Shown here one piece after another: positions 23,409 to 32,100 of a stretch of DNA of 40,004 nucleotides. The notes below the pieces were generated by a model that was not told where the DNA came from, made no database searches, and saw only the letters and a program-made list of their open reading frames with translations. Source of the stretch: Candidatus Magasanikiibacteriota bacterium (GTDB lineage: Bacteria > Patescibacteriota > Patescibacteriia > Magasanikbacterales > GWA2-37-8); contig JAHFHZ010000007.1 in assembly GCA_023246715.1 (NCBI GenBank), positions 1-40,004 on the forward strand, read 5' to 3'. The translations under genes and the position numbers were made by a program. How positions within the stretch are numbered: the stretch's first letter is position 1; every line of letters begins with the position of its first letter.

Positions 23409-23414
23409 TTGAGT

Positions 23415-23825
23415 ATGTATTTGATTTTTGATCCGTCTACACCCGAACAACTTCGACTATATTATGCCCCCAAGCCTCCGGCAGCCTGGCAGTCTTTCGT
23501 GCCCGCGCCCGGAATTGCTCCCACGGTGGCCGCCGCTCAATTCTGCCAGGAAAAAAATATTTTGCCGTCAGACTTGCGTGGGTTAGGTGTGGTGTTGGGA
23601 GTGGGGCGTTTCACGGCGACGCGTTTATGCGCTGTGGCTGCAAACACCCTAGGTTTTGCCTATGGCATTCCGGTGGTCGCTATTACCCCGGGTGAACAAG
23701 AATTATTTTGGCCGCAATTTACCGTGGAGCGCCCCGGGCAGTATGTCAGCGCCGTGTATAGCGGCCCGCCCCGGGCAGTTGTGCCGCCCTCGGCCGGTGC
23801 AGAAAGGCAAAATCAAAATATATAA
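23415..23825 (+). CDS. Short TsaB-like protein
   Basis: A 136-aa protein that resembles the N-terminal part of TsaB, the partner of TsaD in making threonylcarbamoyladenosine in tRNA. GVGRFTATRLCAVAANTLGFAYGIPVVAI aligns with the GSFTGLR...AKGLA..GIP block of TsaB. The Asp/Thr motif at the N-terminus (IFDPSTP) aligns with the IDTS start. It lacks the C-terminal part, being about 100 aa shorter than full TsaB. A TTG at 23409 is an alternative start. It sits between a wHTH gene and a GT2 gene, unlike usual tsaB operons. Confidence 0.6.
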   Translation: MYLIFDPSTPEQLRLYYAPKPPAAWQSFVPAPGIAPTVAAAQFCQEKNILPSDLRGLGVVLGVGRFTATRLCAVAANTLGFAYGIPVVAITPGEQELFWPQFTVERPGQYVSAVYSGPPRAVVPPSAGAERQNQNI

Positions 23826-23846
23826 TAAGCGATAAATTTTTTTGAC

Positions 23847-25337
23847 ATGTTGAGTAATTATCAGCGTTATCGGTTGTACGAAATGCTGCCAGGGATCGTG
23901 ATCTGGTCGACTATCATCGCCAGCGTGGTTTTGTCGTTACTCAAACCGCTCTGGATGATTTATTTGATTATTATTTTCGATGTCTATTGGGTTTTGCGCG
24001 TGGTGTACTTTGCTCTCTATTTGGTGCTTTCATGGCGCCGGTTTCGACGGGCAATCAAAATAAATTGGCAAACGCTCCTCGAACGGGAGTTCCCAGCCTG
24101 GGCTGAAAAAATCAATGTTATTTTTTTACCGGTATATAATGAGTCATACGCCGTTGTTTCCGCCACCCTCGCGGCGTTGCAAGCCTCCAGCTACCCCGCG
24201 GGCAAGCTCTACGTTGTCATCTCTGGCGAAGGCCGCCAGGCTGCCCACTGGCAGTCCTTGCGGGAAGAAGTTAAAAATAAGCTGAAAGGCCGATTCGCCG
24301 ATTTGATTTTTTTCACCCATCCGCCCAATCTGCCCGACGAAATCCCCGGAAAGGGTTCAAATATTCACCATGCCGAACAGGAGTTTAAAAAATATGCCGA
24401 TGAGCGCGGTTGGCAGTATGAAAATATTATTGCTTCTATTTTTGATATCGACACAATTGTGCACCCGCAGTATTTTTCGCATTTAACGTATTTGTACTCA
24501 AAACATCCTCGGCCCATCCATAGCTCCTTTCAACCGGTGACTTTGTATCATAACAACCTCTGGGAATCCCCGGCAGTGCTGCGCATCATGGCGTTTGGTA
24601 CGACCTTCTGGATGTTGTTCAGTTTAGCGCGGCTGGATAATTTGGTTACCTTTTCGTCTCACAGCATGAGTTTCGCCGCCATCATGAAAGTTGGTGGTCA
24701 TTCCAAAAATATCGTCAGCGAAGATTCACGTATTTTTTTTCAATGTTGGCTGGCCAATGGCGGCGATTACGAAGTAACCCCGTTGTACGTGCCAGTTTCC
24801 ATGGATACCGTTCGCGACGACAGCCTGTGGCAGAGCCTCAAAAACCTCTACTTTCAACAACGGCGTTGGGCCTGGGGCACCGAAAATATCCCATACTTGT
24901 TGTGGGAGTTTCGTCGCCATCCCGAAATTTCTTGGTGGAAAAAAACCGTGGTATTTTTTCATGAATTCGAAGGCAAGTGGAGTTGGGCGGTGGTGACGCT
25001 TTTAATTACCGTGCTCGGCCAGTTGCCTCTGCGCGCGGCCGGCAGTTCGTTGCGCCAAAGCGCTCTGTTTTTTAATACTCCCCATGTGTTGCAGTACTTG
25101 ATGACGCTAGCGATGGTGGGATTGTTGGTGTCGGCGGTAATGAGCCTTTTGATTTTACCGGCCCGGCCCGGCAATTACCCGCGCCACCGGTATCTATTTT
25201 TGCTGTTGCAGTGGCTGCTACTGCCGGTGTCGCTGATCTTTTTTTCTTCGCTGCCTTGTTTGGACGCCGTCAGCCACCTGCTATTTGGCCGTTACTTGGG
25301 CTTTAATGTTTCCTCAAAAAAGCGTTCTACCGCTTAA
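23847..25337 (+). CDS. Membrane GT2 family glycosyltransferase
   Basis: A 496-aa processive-type glycosyltransferase resembling cellulose/hyaluronan synthases. Two helices at about 15-60 precede the catalytic domain. VIFLPVYNES starts the GT-A fold (about 90); FDIDT (D200, D202) binds the nucleotide sugar and metal; SEDSRIF (E292, D293) holds the catalytic acid region; QQRRW (337-341) guides the acceptor. Several C-terminal helices (about 375-490) form the channel. Probably makes an extracellular polysaccharide. All key residues are present. The sugar is not known. Confidence 0.88.
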   Translation: MLSNYQRYRLYEMLPGIVIWSTIIASVVLSLLKPLWMIYLIIIFDVYWVLRVVYFALYLVLSWRRFRRAIKINWQTLLEREFPAWAEKINVIFLPVYNESYAVVSATLAALQASSYPAGKLYVVISGEGRQAAHWQSLREEVKNKLKGRFADLIFFTHPPNLPDEIPGKGSNIHHAEQEFKKYADERGWQYENIIASIFDIDTIVHPQYFSHLTYLYSKHPRPIHSSFQPVTLYHNNLWESPAVLRIMAFGTTFWMLFSLARLDNLVTFSSHSMSFAAIMKVGGHSKNIVSEDSRIFFQCWLANGGDYEVTPLYVPVSMDTVRDDSLWQSLKNLYFQQRRWAWGTENIPYLLWEFRRHPEISWWKKTVVFFHEFEGKWSWAVVTLLITVLGQLPLRAAGSSLRQSALFFNTPHVLQYLMTLAMVGLLVSAVMSLLILPARPGNYPRHRYLFLLLQWLLLPVSLIFFSSLPCLDAVSHLLFGRYLGFNVSSKKRSTA

Positions 25338-25348
25338 TCACAATTCCT

Positions 25349-26833
25349 ATGAGCACTGGTAAACCTGGCGTTTTAAAATTTGTTGGTCTGGTAGTGGTGG
25401 CCGTTGCCCTGGTAATAATCGCGGCTGGGTTGTATGTGCGTGAAACTTTTCGCTCCGGCGCCTTACAGGAAAAAATTTTTACCGCCGTGGCACCTAAAGT
25501 GGTTACGAGTCCGCAAGAAAGTAATCTGCTGCATCAACTGCTCGGCTTTGAGCAACCAAAAACATATCTGGTCTTATTTTTAAACAATACCGAAATCCGC
25601 CCCGGAGGGGGATTTATCGGTGCGTACGCGGTATTGCGCGTAGATAAAGGCGTCCCGACAGTGTTAAAAGTAGATGGCAGTGAATCGCTCGATAACGCCG
25701 CGCTGGAAGATTTTGCTTCACCTCCCCTCGCTCCGCTCGCCGAATTTCTCAAAGTGAAACGCTGGTTGTTCCGCGATAGTAATTGGTCGCCGGATTTTGC
25801 GAGTTCATCAATAAATGGTTTGCGTCTGTACACGGCGGAGCAGGGTCTCTTGGCCGATAAAATCGACGGCGTGATCGGCTTTACGCCCACCATCATTGAA
25901 AAATTATTAACGTTTACCGGCCCGGTCACTGCCGACGGTGTCGTTTTCCAAAGCAAAAATTTTACCGAACAATTAGAATACGAAGTAGAATATAACTACG
26001 CCAAACGCGGCTTGGAATTTAAAGATCGTAAAAAAATTCTCACCGCCCTGACGCGCTCTACGTTGGAAAAAGCTATTCCAGATATAGTATTGCATTGGGG
26101 AAAATATTTAGATTGGTCCGAGCAAATGTTAAAAGAAAAACAATTGGTTTTTTACGCTCGCGATCCAAAAACACAGGACGCTTTTCGACTCAAAGGCTGG
26201 AGCGGCGAATTGTTGCCCACTCCGGGTGATCGTTTGATTTGGTCCGATGCTAACCTGGGAGCGCTCAAAACCGACTGGGCAATCACTCGTTCGTTGAGCT
26301 ACGCCATTTCCCCGGCCACGAACACCGGCGCTTACCAGGGTAGTGTGACCATGAAGTATGTGCATGGCGCGCCAGCTGATTGGCGTACCAGCCGTTATCT
26401 CACCTACGCGCGACTGTTCGTGCCGCCCGGTACGCGGCTGATTGGCGCCACCATTACGCGCCCTGGAGCCAGCAAACCCGAAACAATAAAGATAGTTGAC
26501 CAAGGAACTGAAGGTGCTTGGCAATGGTTTGGCGCCACGCTCACCGTGCCGCTGCAAAGCAGCGCGGAACTACGATTTAATTTTTTGTTGTCTCCCGAAG
26601 TGGCGACGCAGATCAGCGTTGGCGATTATCATTTGCGTTGGCATAAGCAACTCGGCACGCCAACGCAGCGATTGACACTCAATCTTGATTTTGATACACC
26701 ACTCAAGTCCGCAATCCCCGGCGAAGCCGCCGCCGCGCGCGGCGACAAGAAGTATCAAGTGACTGCTGAATTGAATACGAATAAAGATTTTGCCGTTCAA
26801 CTGGCTCCCCGCTCAAAAATTCCCAGCCCTTAA
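25349..26833 (+). CDS. DUF4012 domain protein, membrane anchored
   Basis: A 494-aa protein with one N-terminal helix (about 8-28) and a large outside domain. LFLNNTEIRPGGGFIGAYAVL and FRDSNWSPDFASS are hallmark DUF4012 blocks, with DGVIGFTPTIIEKLL next. DUF4012 proteins are common in CPR and Actinobacteria, often beside glycosyltransferases for cell-surface polysaccharides. Here it follows the GT2 gene by 11 bases, which fits a role at the envelope. The biochemical role is not known. Domain spans about residues 50-450. Confidence 0.85.
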   Translation: MSTGKPGVLKFVGLVVVAVALVIIAAGLYVRETFRSGALQEKIFTAVAPKVVTSPQESNLLHQLLGFEQPKTYLVLFLNNTEIRPGGGFIGAYAVLRVDKGVPTVLKVDGSESLDNAALEDFASPPLAPLAEFLKVKRWLFRDSNWSPDFASSSINGLRLYTAEQGLLADKIDGVIGFTPTIIEKLLTFTGPVTADGVVFQSKNFTEQLEYEVEYNYAKRGLEFKDRKKILTALTRSTLEKAIPDIVLHWGKYLDWSEQMLKEKQLVFYARDPKTQDAFRLKGWSGELLPTPGDRLIWSDANLGALKTDWAITRSLSYAISPATNTGAYQGSVTMKYVHGAPADWRTSRYLTYARLFVPPGTRLIGATITRPGASKPETIKIVDQGTEGAWQWFGATLTVPLQSSAELRFNFLLSPEVATQISVGDYHLRWHKQLGTPTQRLTLNLDFDTPLKSAIPGEAAAARGDKKYQVTAELNTNKDFAVQLAPRSKIPSP

Positions 26834-26879
26834 GGATTGCCTTTAACCGGCAGGCTACCGACTATTTCACGCAACAAGT

Positions 26880-27887
26880 ATGTTTATCAAAAAAATCGGC
26901 ATTGATTTGGGTACCAAGAACGTTCTGGTATATGTTCCAAAAAAAGGGATTATCATCAATGAGCCGAGCGTCGTCGCTGTTTCCAAGGCCGACGGCAAAG
27001 TATTGGCCGTGGGGTTTGATGCCAAAGACATGATTGGCCGAACGCCCGACACGATTATAGCCGAACGCCCCCTCAAAAACGGCGTGATCGCCAACTACCA
27101 CATGACCGAAGCGATGCTCCGATACTTTATTAATAAAGCTCTCGGCGGGGTGCGCTTGTTGCGCCCCGAAGTTATGGTTGCCGTGCCCGGCGGGATTACT
27201 TCCACCGAGCGCCGCGCCGTTATCGATGCCACCATTGCCGCCGGCGCTCGCGCTGCCTATATTATTAAAGAACCGATTGTCGCCGCGATTGGCGCGGATA
27301 TCCCGATTGGTGCTGCTTCGGGCCATATGATTATTGATATTGGTGGCGGTACGGCTGAAATTGCCGTGATTTCGCTTGGTGGTATTGTGGCCTGGGGATC
27401 GGTGCGCATTGGCGGCAACAAATTTGATCAATCCATTGCCGAGTATATCCGCCATAAATATAATCTGGCGCTCGGCGAACAGAGCGCCGAAGAAATCAAA
27501 ATCGCTGTTGGCTCGGCCCTGTTCATGAATAAGCCGCTCACCACTGAAATCAAGGGCCGCGATATGGTTTCGGGCCTGCCCCGAATTATCTCCGTCACCT
27601 CCGACGACACCACCGAAGCCCTGCAGCATGATTTAGAATTATTGATCGAAGCGATTAAAGGAGTATTACAAAATACCCCACCCGAATTGTCGGCCGACGT
27701 AATGGATAAGGGCATTATTCTCTCCGGCGGTACTGCTTTACTGCGCAACCTGGATGAATTAATTGCCCAGGCCACTGGCGTGCCAACCTATGTAGCCGAC
27801 GAGCCGCTCTTATGCGTGGCCAAAGGCACCGGCATCGCGCTCGAGAATTTGGAAAGTTATAAACGGAGTATTCTCGCGACAAAATAA
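26880..27887 (+). CDS. mreB: Rod-shape-determining protein MreB
   Basis: A 335-aa actin-like ATPase that polymerises below the membrane and organises cell-wall growth. The phosphate-1 loop is IGIDLGTKNVLVYV (7-20), phosphate-2 is IIDIGGGTAEIAVIS (about 152-166), and LSGGTALLRNLDELI (about 280-294) is the adenosine motif. Length is typical. It lies 46 bases after the DUF4012 gene and may share its transcript; no clear promoter was found in the gap. A terminator follows directly. mreC/mreD are not adjacent, unlike many rod-shaped bacteria. Confidence 0.95.
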   Translation: MFIKKIGIDLGTKNVLVYVPKKGIIINEPSVVAVSKADGKVLAVGFDAKDMIGRTPDTIIAERPLKNGVIANYHMTEAMLRYFINKALGGVRLLRPEVMVAVPGGITSTERRAVIDATIAAGARAAYIIKEPIVAAIGADIPIGAASGHMIIDIGGGTAEIAVISLGGIVAWGSVRIGGNKFDQSIAEYIRHKYNLALGEQSAEEIKIAVGSALFMNKPLTTEIKGRDMVSGLPRIISVTSDDTTEALQHDLELLIEAIKGVLQNTPPELSADVMDKGIILSGGTALLRNLDELIAQATGVPTYVADEPLLCVAKGTGIALENLESYKRSILATK

Positions 27888-27897
27888 TTCAACATAA

Positions 27898-27934
27898 AAA
27901 ACAACCCCTTAGTTAAGGGGTTGTTTATTTTCTT
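27898..27934 (+). terminator. Intrinsic terminator of mreB
   Basis: ACAACCCC pairs with GGGGTTGT (27901-27908 with 27917-27924), followed by a T-rich run. A bracketing run of A makes it weakly bidirectional. Confidence 0.85.
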
Positions 27935-28363
27935 ATAAAAATAAATTTTATTCCCCGCACGCTGACTGTCCCTACTACCACCACATTTTGGCAGCGTTTA
28001 CGCGGCCTGATCGGCCAGCCAGCGTTATTTACTAACCATTTGTACGGCGCGTTTATTACCGGCGGCGTTTGGCTGGTGTTTTGGGTTACCGGGGCGATGG
28101 GTGGGGGAGACCAAAAGTTAATGATGGCGCTCGGGGCGTTGGTTGGTCTGAAATTGGCCCCGGCGCTGGCCTTGTTGGTGGCGGTTGCTGGCGGCGCTCA
28201 GGCGCTTGTGGCCATTGCCCTGGCTCGCCTTCGCGGGCAACGCGAGCGGGGAGCGTGGAAAAAAATTTTATTGCCCTATAGCGTGGCGATTTTGATTGGC
28301 ACGGCTGCGTTGCTCGCATTGCACACCATCGGCTGGTTGCCGGAACAGTTTTTATGGCGGTGA
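27935..28363 (+). pseudogene. N-terminally truncated prepilin peptidase (A24)
   Basis: An open frame without any early ATG carries the second half of a type IV prepilin peptidase. FIPRTLTVP recalls the IP motif that follows the first catalytic Asp, but that Asp and all upstream sequence are missing. TGAMGGGDQKLMMALGALVG is intact and holds the second catalytic Asp (GxGDxK motif). About three helices remain. The only start codon is a TTG at 28040, giving 107 aa. The frame runs straight from the mreB terminator, so the 5' part was probably lost when the region rearranged. No pilin-like gene was identified nearby. It may be functionless. Confidence 0.65.
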
Positions 28364-28510
28364 GTTATCCACACGTATCCAGATGACGCATACCTTATCT
28401 GTCATCCCCGTGAAAACGGGGATCCAGTACGGTACTCTAACCTGGATTCCCGCTTTCGCGGGAATGACCGTGTGTGATTATGTGTGAAGTGGGTACATCT
28501 GGAGTTATCC
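28362..28510. repeat. REP/MITE-like inverted repeat with flanking direct repeats
   Basis: The core 28401-28468 is an imperfect dyad: GTCATCCCCGTGAAAACGGG and its partner CGCTTTCGCGGGAATGAC form two hairpins facing each other and joined by a short spacer. The outer CCAGATG (28379-28385) and CATCTGG (28496-28502) are also inverted. Nine-base direct repeats GAGTTATCC (28362-28370 and 28502-28510) flank it, possibly a target duplication. Similar GTCATTCCCGCGAAAGCGGG elements are widespread in bacteria, usually as REP or miniature elements. Confidence 0.7.
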
Positions 28511-28653
28511 CCAGCTTAACAGTGCTTGGCCGAAATATTTTTGCTATACTGTGGGTAGGGAGGGAATGGCAGCCTCGATTTTTTCGGGGCTGTTGTTATA
28601 TAGGTTCTTGTTCTTCAATTAAAAATTAATTTATCCTTAATAATTTTGACGGT
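28511..28653 (+). promoter_or_regulatory. Extended -10 promoter and leader hairpin
   Basis: TGCTATACT (28542-28550) is an extended -10 with TATACT. No good -35 box is visible. The leader of about 97 bases holds AGCCTCG (28571-28577) pairing with CGGGGCT (28585-28591) around a T-rich loop. It drives the two-gene unit 28654-33261. The hairpin is followed by no T run, so it is not a terminator. Confidence 0.5.
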
Positions 28654-29151
28654 ATGCCATCGTCATCACCGCGTAAAATGCCCATGGGCAAAAAAATAGG
28701 GTTGGTTGCCGCCGTTATAATTGGCGGTTTTTTTATTCTTGCGGGCATACACTTTTGCTGGTTGCGTTATGGTAATTGGCGAGCCACTCAAGAATATCTG
28801 CAAGCCGAACAAGAGGCGGAACGACCGTATCGTGAAGACAGGTACGGCGGCCAGACACCCAAAGAAACTTTGGAATTATTTATTGCAGCGGTGGAAAAAA
28901 ATGATTTTGAGCTGGCGAGTAAGTATTTTGTATTGAGCAAGCAGGAGGAGTGGAAAGCTGGGTTACAAAAGGCAAAAGAAAAAAATACCTTAGCTTGGTT
29001 ATTAAATGAGCTAAAAAATAATAATAGAAAATTAAAATACTTTGATCCTACCCCAGAACTCAATGGTAGGAGTATGTACACAATAGGGGGTACAGTTTCC
29101 GTAACTTTTATTAAATACCCTTCAGGTGTTTGGAAAATAGAGGAGATTTAG
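28654..29151 (+). CDS. Signal-anchored protein of unknown function
   Basis: A 165-aa protein with a single N-terminal helix (about 14-36) after a basic start and the remainder predicted outside. TPKETLELFIAAVEKNDFELASKYFV resembles the repeated helix-strand start of NTF2/DUF4878-like domains; the last 20 residues (GGTVSVTFIKYPSGVWKIEEI, shortened here to its pattern) fit the final strand. It starts 100 bases after the promoter and six bases before the large secreted protein, so the two are probably co-transcribed. Function unknown. Confidence 0.65.
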   Translation: MPSSSPRKMPMGKKIGLVAAVIIGGFFILAGIHFCWLRYGNWRATQEYLQAEQEAERPYREDRYGGQTPKETLELFIAAVEKNDFELASKYFVLSKQEEWKAGLQKAKEKNTLAWLLNELKNNNRKLKYFDPTPELNGRSMYTIGGTVSVTFIKYPSGVWKIEEI

Positions 29152-29157
29152 TTCCCT

Positions 29158-32100
29158 ATGGTTTTCTTAAGGAGGAAATCAATCTATACAATTTTTTTGT
29201 TTTTTTGCCTGCTTACTGGAAGTTTTTTGTACCGCTCGGCTGCCCAAGGGTATGGCACTCACACTACGCATCCGGCTCTCACCGATCAGATGGTTGATTT
29301 TTATAATCTTTCTTTTTCGGATCAGCTTACGCCAGAAGAAAAAGAGGCGCTGGTACAAGGGAGTATCGATGAAGATATTCCGCCGCGTTACGCCAACCAT
29401 TTTTACGATCCAGTTTACAATCAGGGCTGGGAAGCCCAAAATTTGGGCATCATCCCGCCAACTGTCCTCAAGTTGTTTACGCGGATTTTTATTAACGTTA
29501 ATACAACGATTCTTTCAAGCAAGCAGTGGGCGCACGACGAAGCGGTGCAAGCCCGTTACGTGGGCTACGGGGGCAATCATAGCTGGGAACAGGCCCTCCG
29601 CCAGTATGCGCAAGGCGATACTATCGGGGCGTATTATAGCCTGGGGCACATCCTCCACTTAATCGAGGATGCTACGGTGCCGGACCATACTCGCAACGAT
29701 ACTCATGTCCACCCGTTTTCAGAAGTGACGCTTGATGGCGGCAGCCCGTACGAAGACTACAGCAAGCAGTTTACCAGGGGGCGCCTCAATGTTATTGCTG
29801 ATTTACAGCAAGGCAATAAGCAGCCAGTTATTTTAGATTCGTTAGATGCCTATTTTGATGCCGTGGCAGGTTTTTCTCACCGTTATTTTTTTAGCGAACA
29901 CACAATTAATACTGCTAAGTATAAATATCCAAAGATTTTTAAAGAATTAGGTTTGTATGGTTATGGTAAAGATCACAACGGGGCTACCTTTCCGCTTGTA
30001 AAAATAGATAAGACTATTAATTTAAAAACCGGAGGAATTACTACTAAGCTTTCTTTAAAAGATGAATCAAGTTTTGTTTTAGAAAATTATTTCTCCCGTC
30101 TTTCTGAATCAGCCGTTACTAACGGCGCGGGTATTATTCATTTATTCAAACAAGAAGCAGAAGCAGCCAAAAAAGATATTTCGCTTTTGCCTGCCGAGCC
30201 AACTGCCAGTTGGTGGCAGAAAGTTCGTTCCCCGGCTTTTGCTGTTTTTTTGCCTGTTTCCCAGGCGGCAAGCACGCTGAGCAACGCTGTTGGTGGAGCT
30301 TTGAGCGCTTTAAAAAACGGCTTCTCTGCTGTGGTGAGCCAGGGGTATGACTCACTGCTTTCTAAGCTTGGCTTCTTCACCCCGGCACTTACTGCCCCGG
30401 TCGATCAATTAGCGCCTGCTTTACAATCATCATCGCCAGCCGCGCCAACAACTTTTTCACAAACAGTCACACCAGCGGTGGCTGCTGCGCCTTTGTCGGC
30501 CACCAAACCGTTGGTTGCCACTGCGCCTTCAAAGCCAACAGCTCCACCAGCAATTAAATCGCCATCATTATCCAAACCAACTATTCCATCTGGTCAAAAT
30601 AAATCCGTACCAACGGCTGGGCCTGGGGGTGTTACAAATACCTCCGGTTCAAGTAGTTCCGCGAACATTTTAAACCAAAATTCTACCTCGAATGCTGTCT
30701 TGAGTGTTTCTTCTTCAACTTCATTATCGCCGGTAGTAGACACGGCCTCTACGACTGATTCCATTCCCGAATCAAGCGTCGTTTTTCCTGGCTTGCCTCC
30801 GCCAATGCTCGACGCTTCTTTTTTGAGCACTATTTTTACTACCAGTTCCTCTTTTGTTATTACGGGTGCTGTTACAACCACCACCGTTAAAGTATTTTTC
30901 TTTTCTAGCGCTACGAGCACGTATGATTCAGCGGGGAATAATTTCGTTATTCCAAGCAGCGGGGTTTGGAGCATAGAGACCGAGCTTGCCGAAGGCGGTA
31001 ATACCTTTTATTTTATAGCCGTAAATTCTTTGGGGGTTACTTCCACGCTATCGCAAGCGGTTGTGTTGATTCGCGACAATACTCGGCCAACAGTCCCAGA
31101 GATAACGATTAATAATAAGAGCGGCCCTACCAGTACAGATTTAGAAATTGAGTTTTTAAGCAGCGATGCTCTATCGTCAAGAGTAGATTATGATGTTGAA
31201 TACGCTACAGCCCCAAGCAGCACCGATTGGTTACCGTTGATTACCAACACTGCCTCAACAAGTATTATTTTTGCTGGTGAACGCGGCCGACGATATTTTT
31301 TTCGCGCCCGAGCACTTGATTCAGCCGGGAATACTTCTGAATTTAGTGTTGATGCGGCGGCCAATTTAGGAGTGGTGATAGCATTAAGCCAGGAACTTGT
31401 TTTTAATGAAGTCGCTTGGGCCGGAACTAGCGCCGATTACCCTAATGATGAATGGTTTGAGCTGTTCAACAATACGTCGACGACAATTGATTTAAGGGGG
31501 TGGAAAATTTTAGTCAATGGAATCCAGATTGATTTTGAGCAAATTCAGAGCACGGTCATTCAGCCGGGTGGGTATTTTTTGCTTGAGCGGGATCGTGATA
31601 CTGCCGTGCGTAATATTGACGCGGAGATTATTTATCACCTGTCTGGCGGTTTCCCGGATCAAGGGGCTAAGTTGGAATTAATTAGCCCTGAAGAAAAAAC
31701 GGTTGACGTGGTTGATGCTAGTGCTGGCTGGTATGCCGGGTCGCTTGGGGAGCGCCGGAGCATGGAACGCATTAGCACTATGAGCAGTGGCAGTGAAGCG
31801 GCAAATTGGCAGACGAATCAGGGCGCTCGTTTGGCTGGCCGGAGTTTTAACGGCGCCCCGGTTTTAGGCTCGCCGCGTCAGACTAATTTTGGCTTTATTG
31901 TGTTGCAGGGTACGCAAGAGCAGCCGCTCACACTGCTTACGAAAGAAAATAATCCCTATGTTTTAATTGATTATCAGGTGCCGGAAGGGTTCACGTTACG
32001 CATCGAAAAAGGCGTTGTCATTAAAAGTTTTGCTCCCGAAGCGGTATTAAACATTCATGGTACCGTGGAAGCCGTGGGTACGCGGGCCGAGCCGATTATT

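Noticed and set aside
26862-27629. 255-aa leftward frame opposite mreB
   Set aside because: It lies antisense to an intact mreB, and its composition is that of a shadow frame.
28365-28373. Perfect DnaA box TTATCCACA as a sign of a replication origin
   Set aside because: Only one perfect box is present, with no cluster, AT-rich unwinding element or dnaA/dnaN gene nearby; it coincides with the repeat's flank.
28296-28487. 63-aa frame across the REP-like repeat
   Set aside because: Its reading frame is generated by the inverted repeat and overlaps the truncated peptidase.
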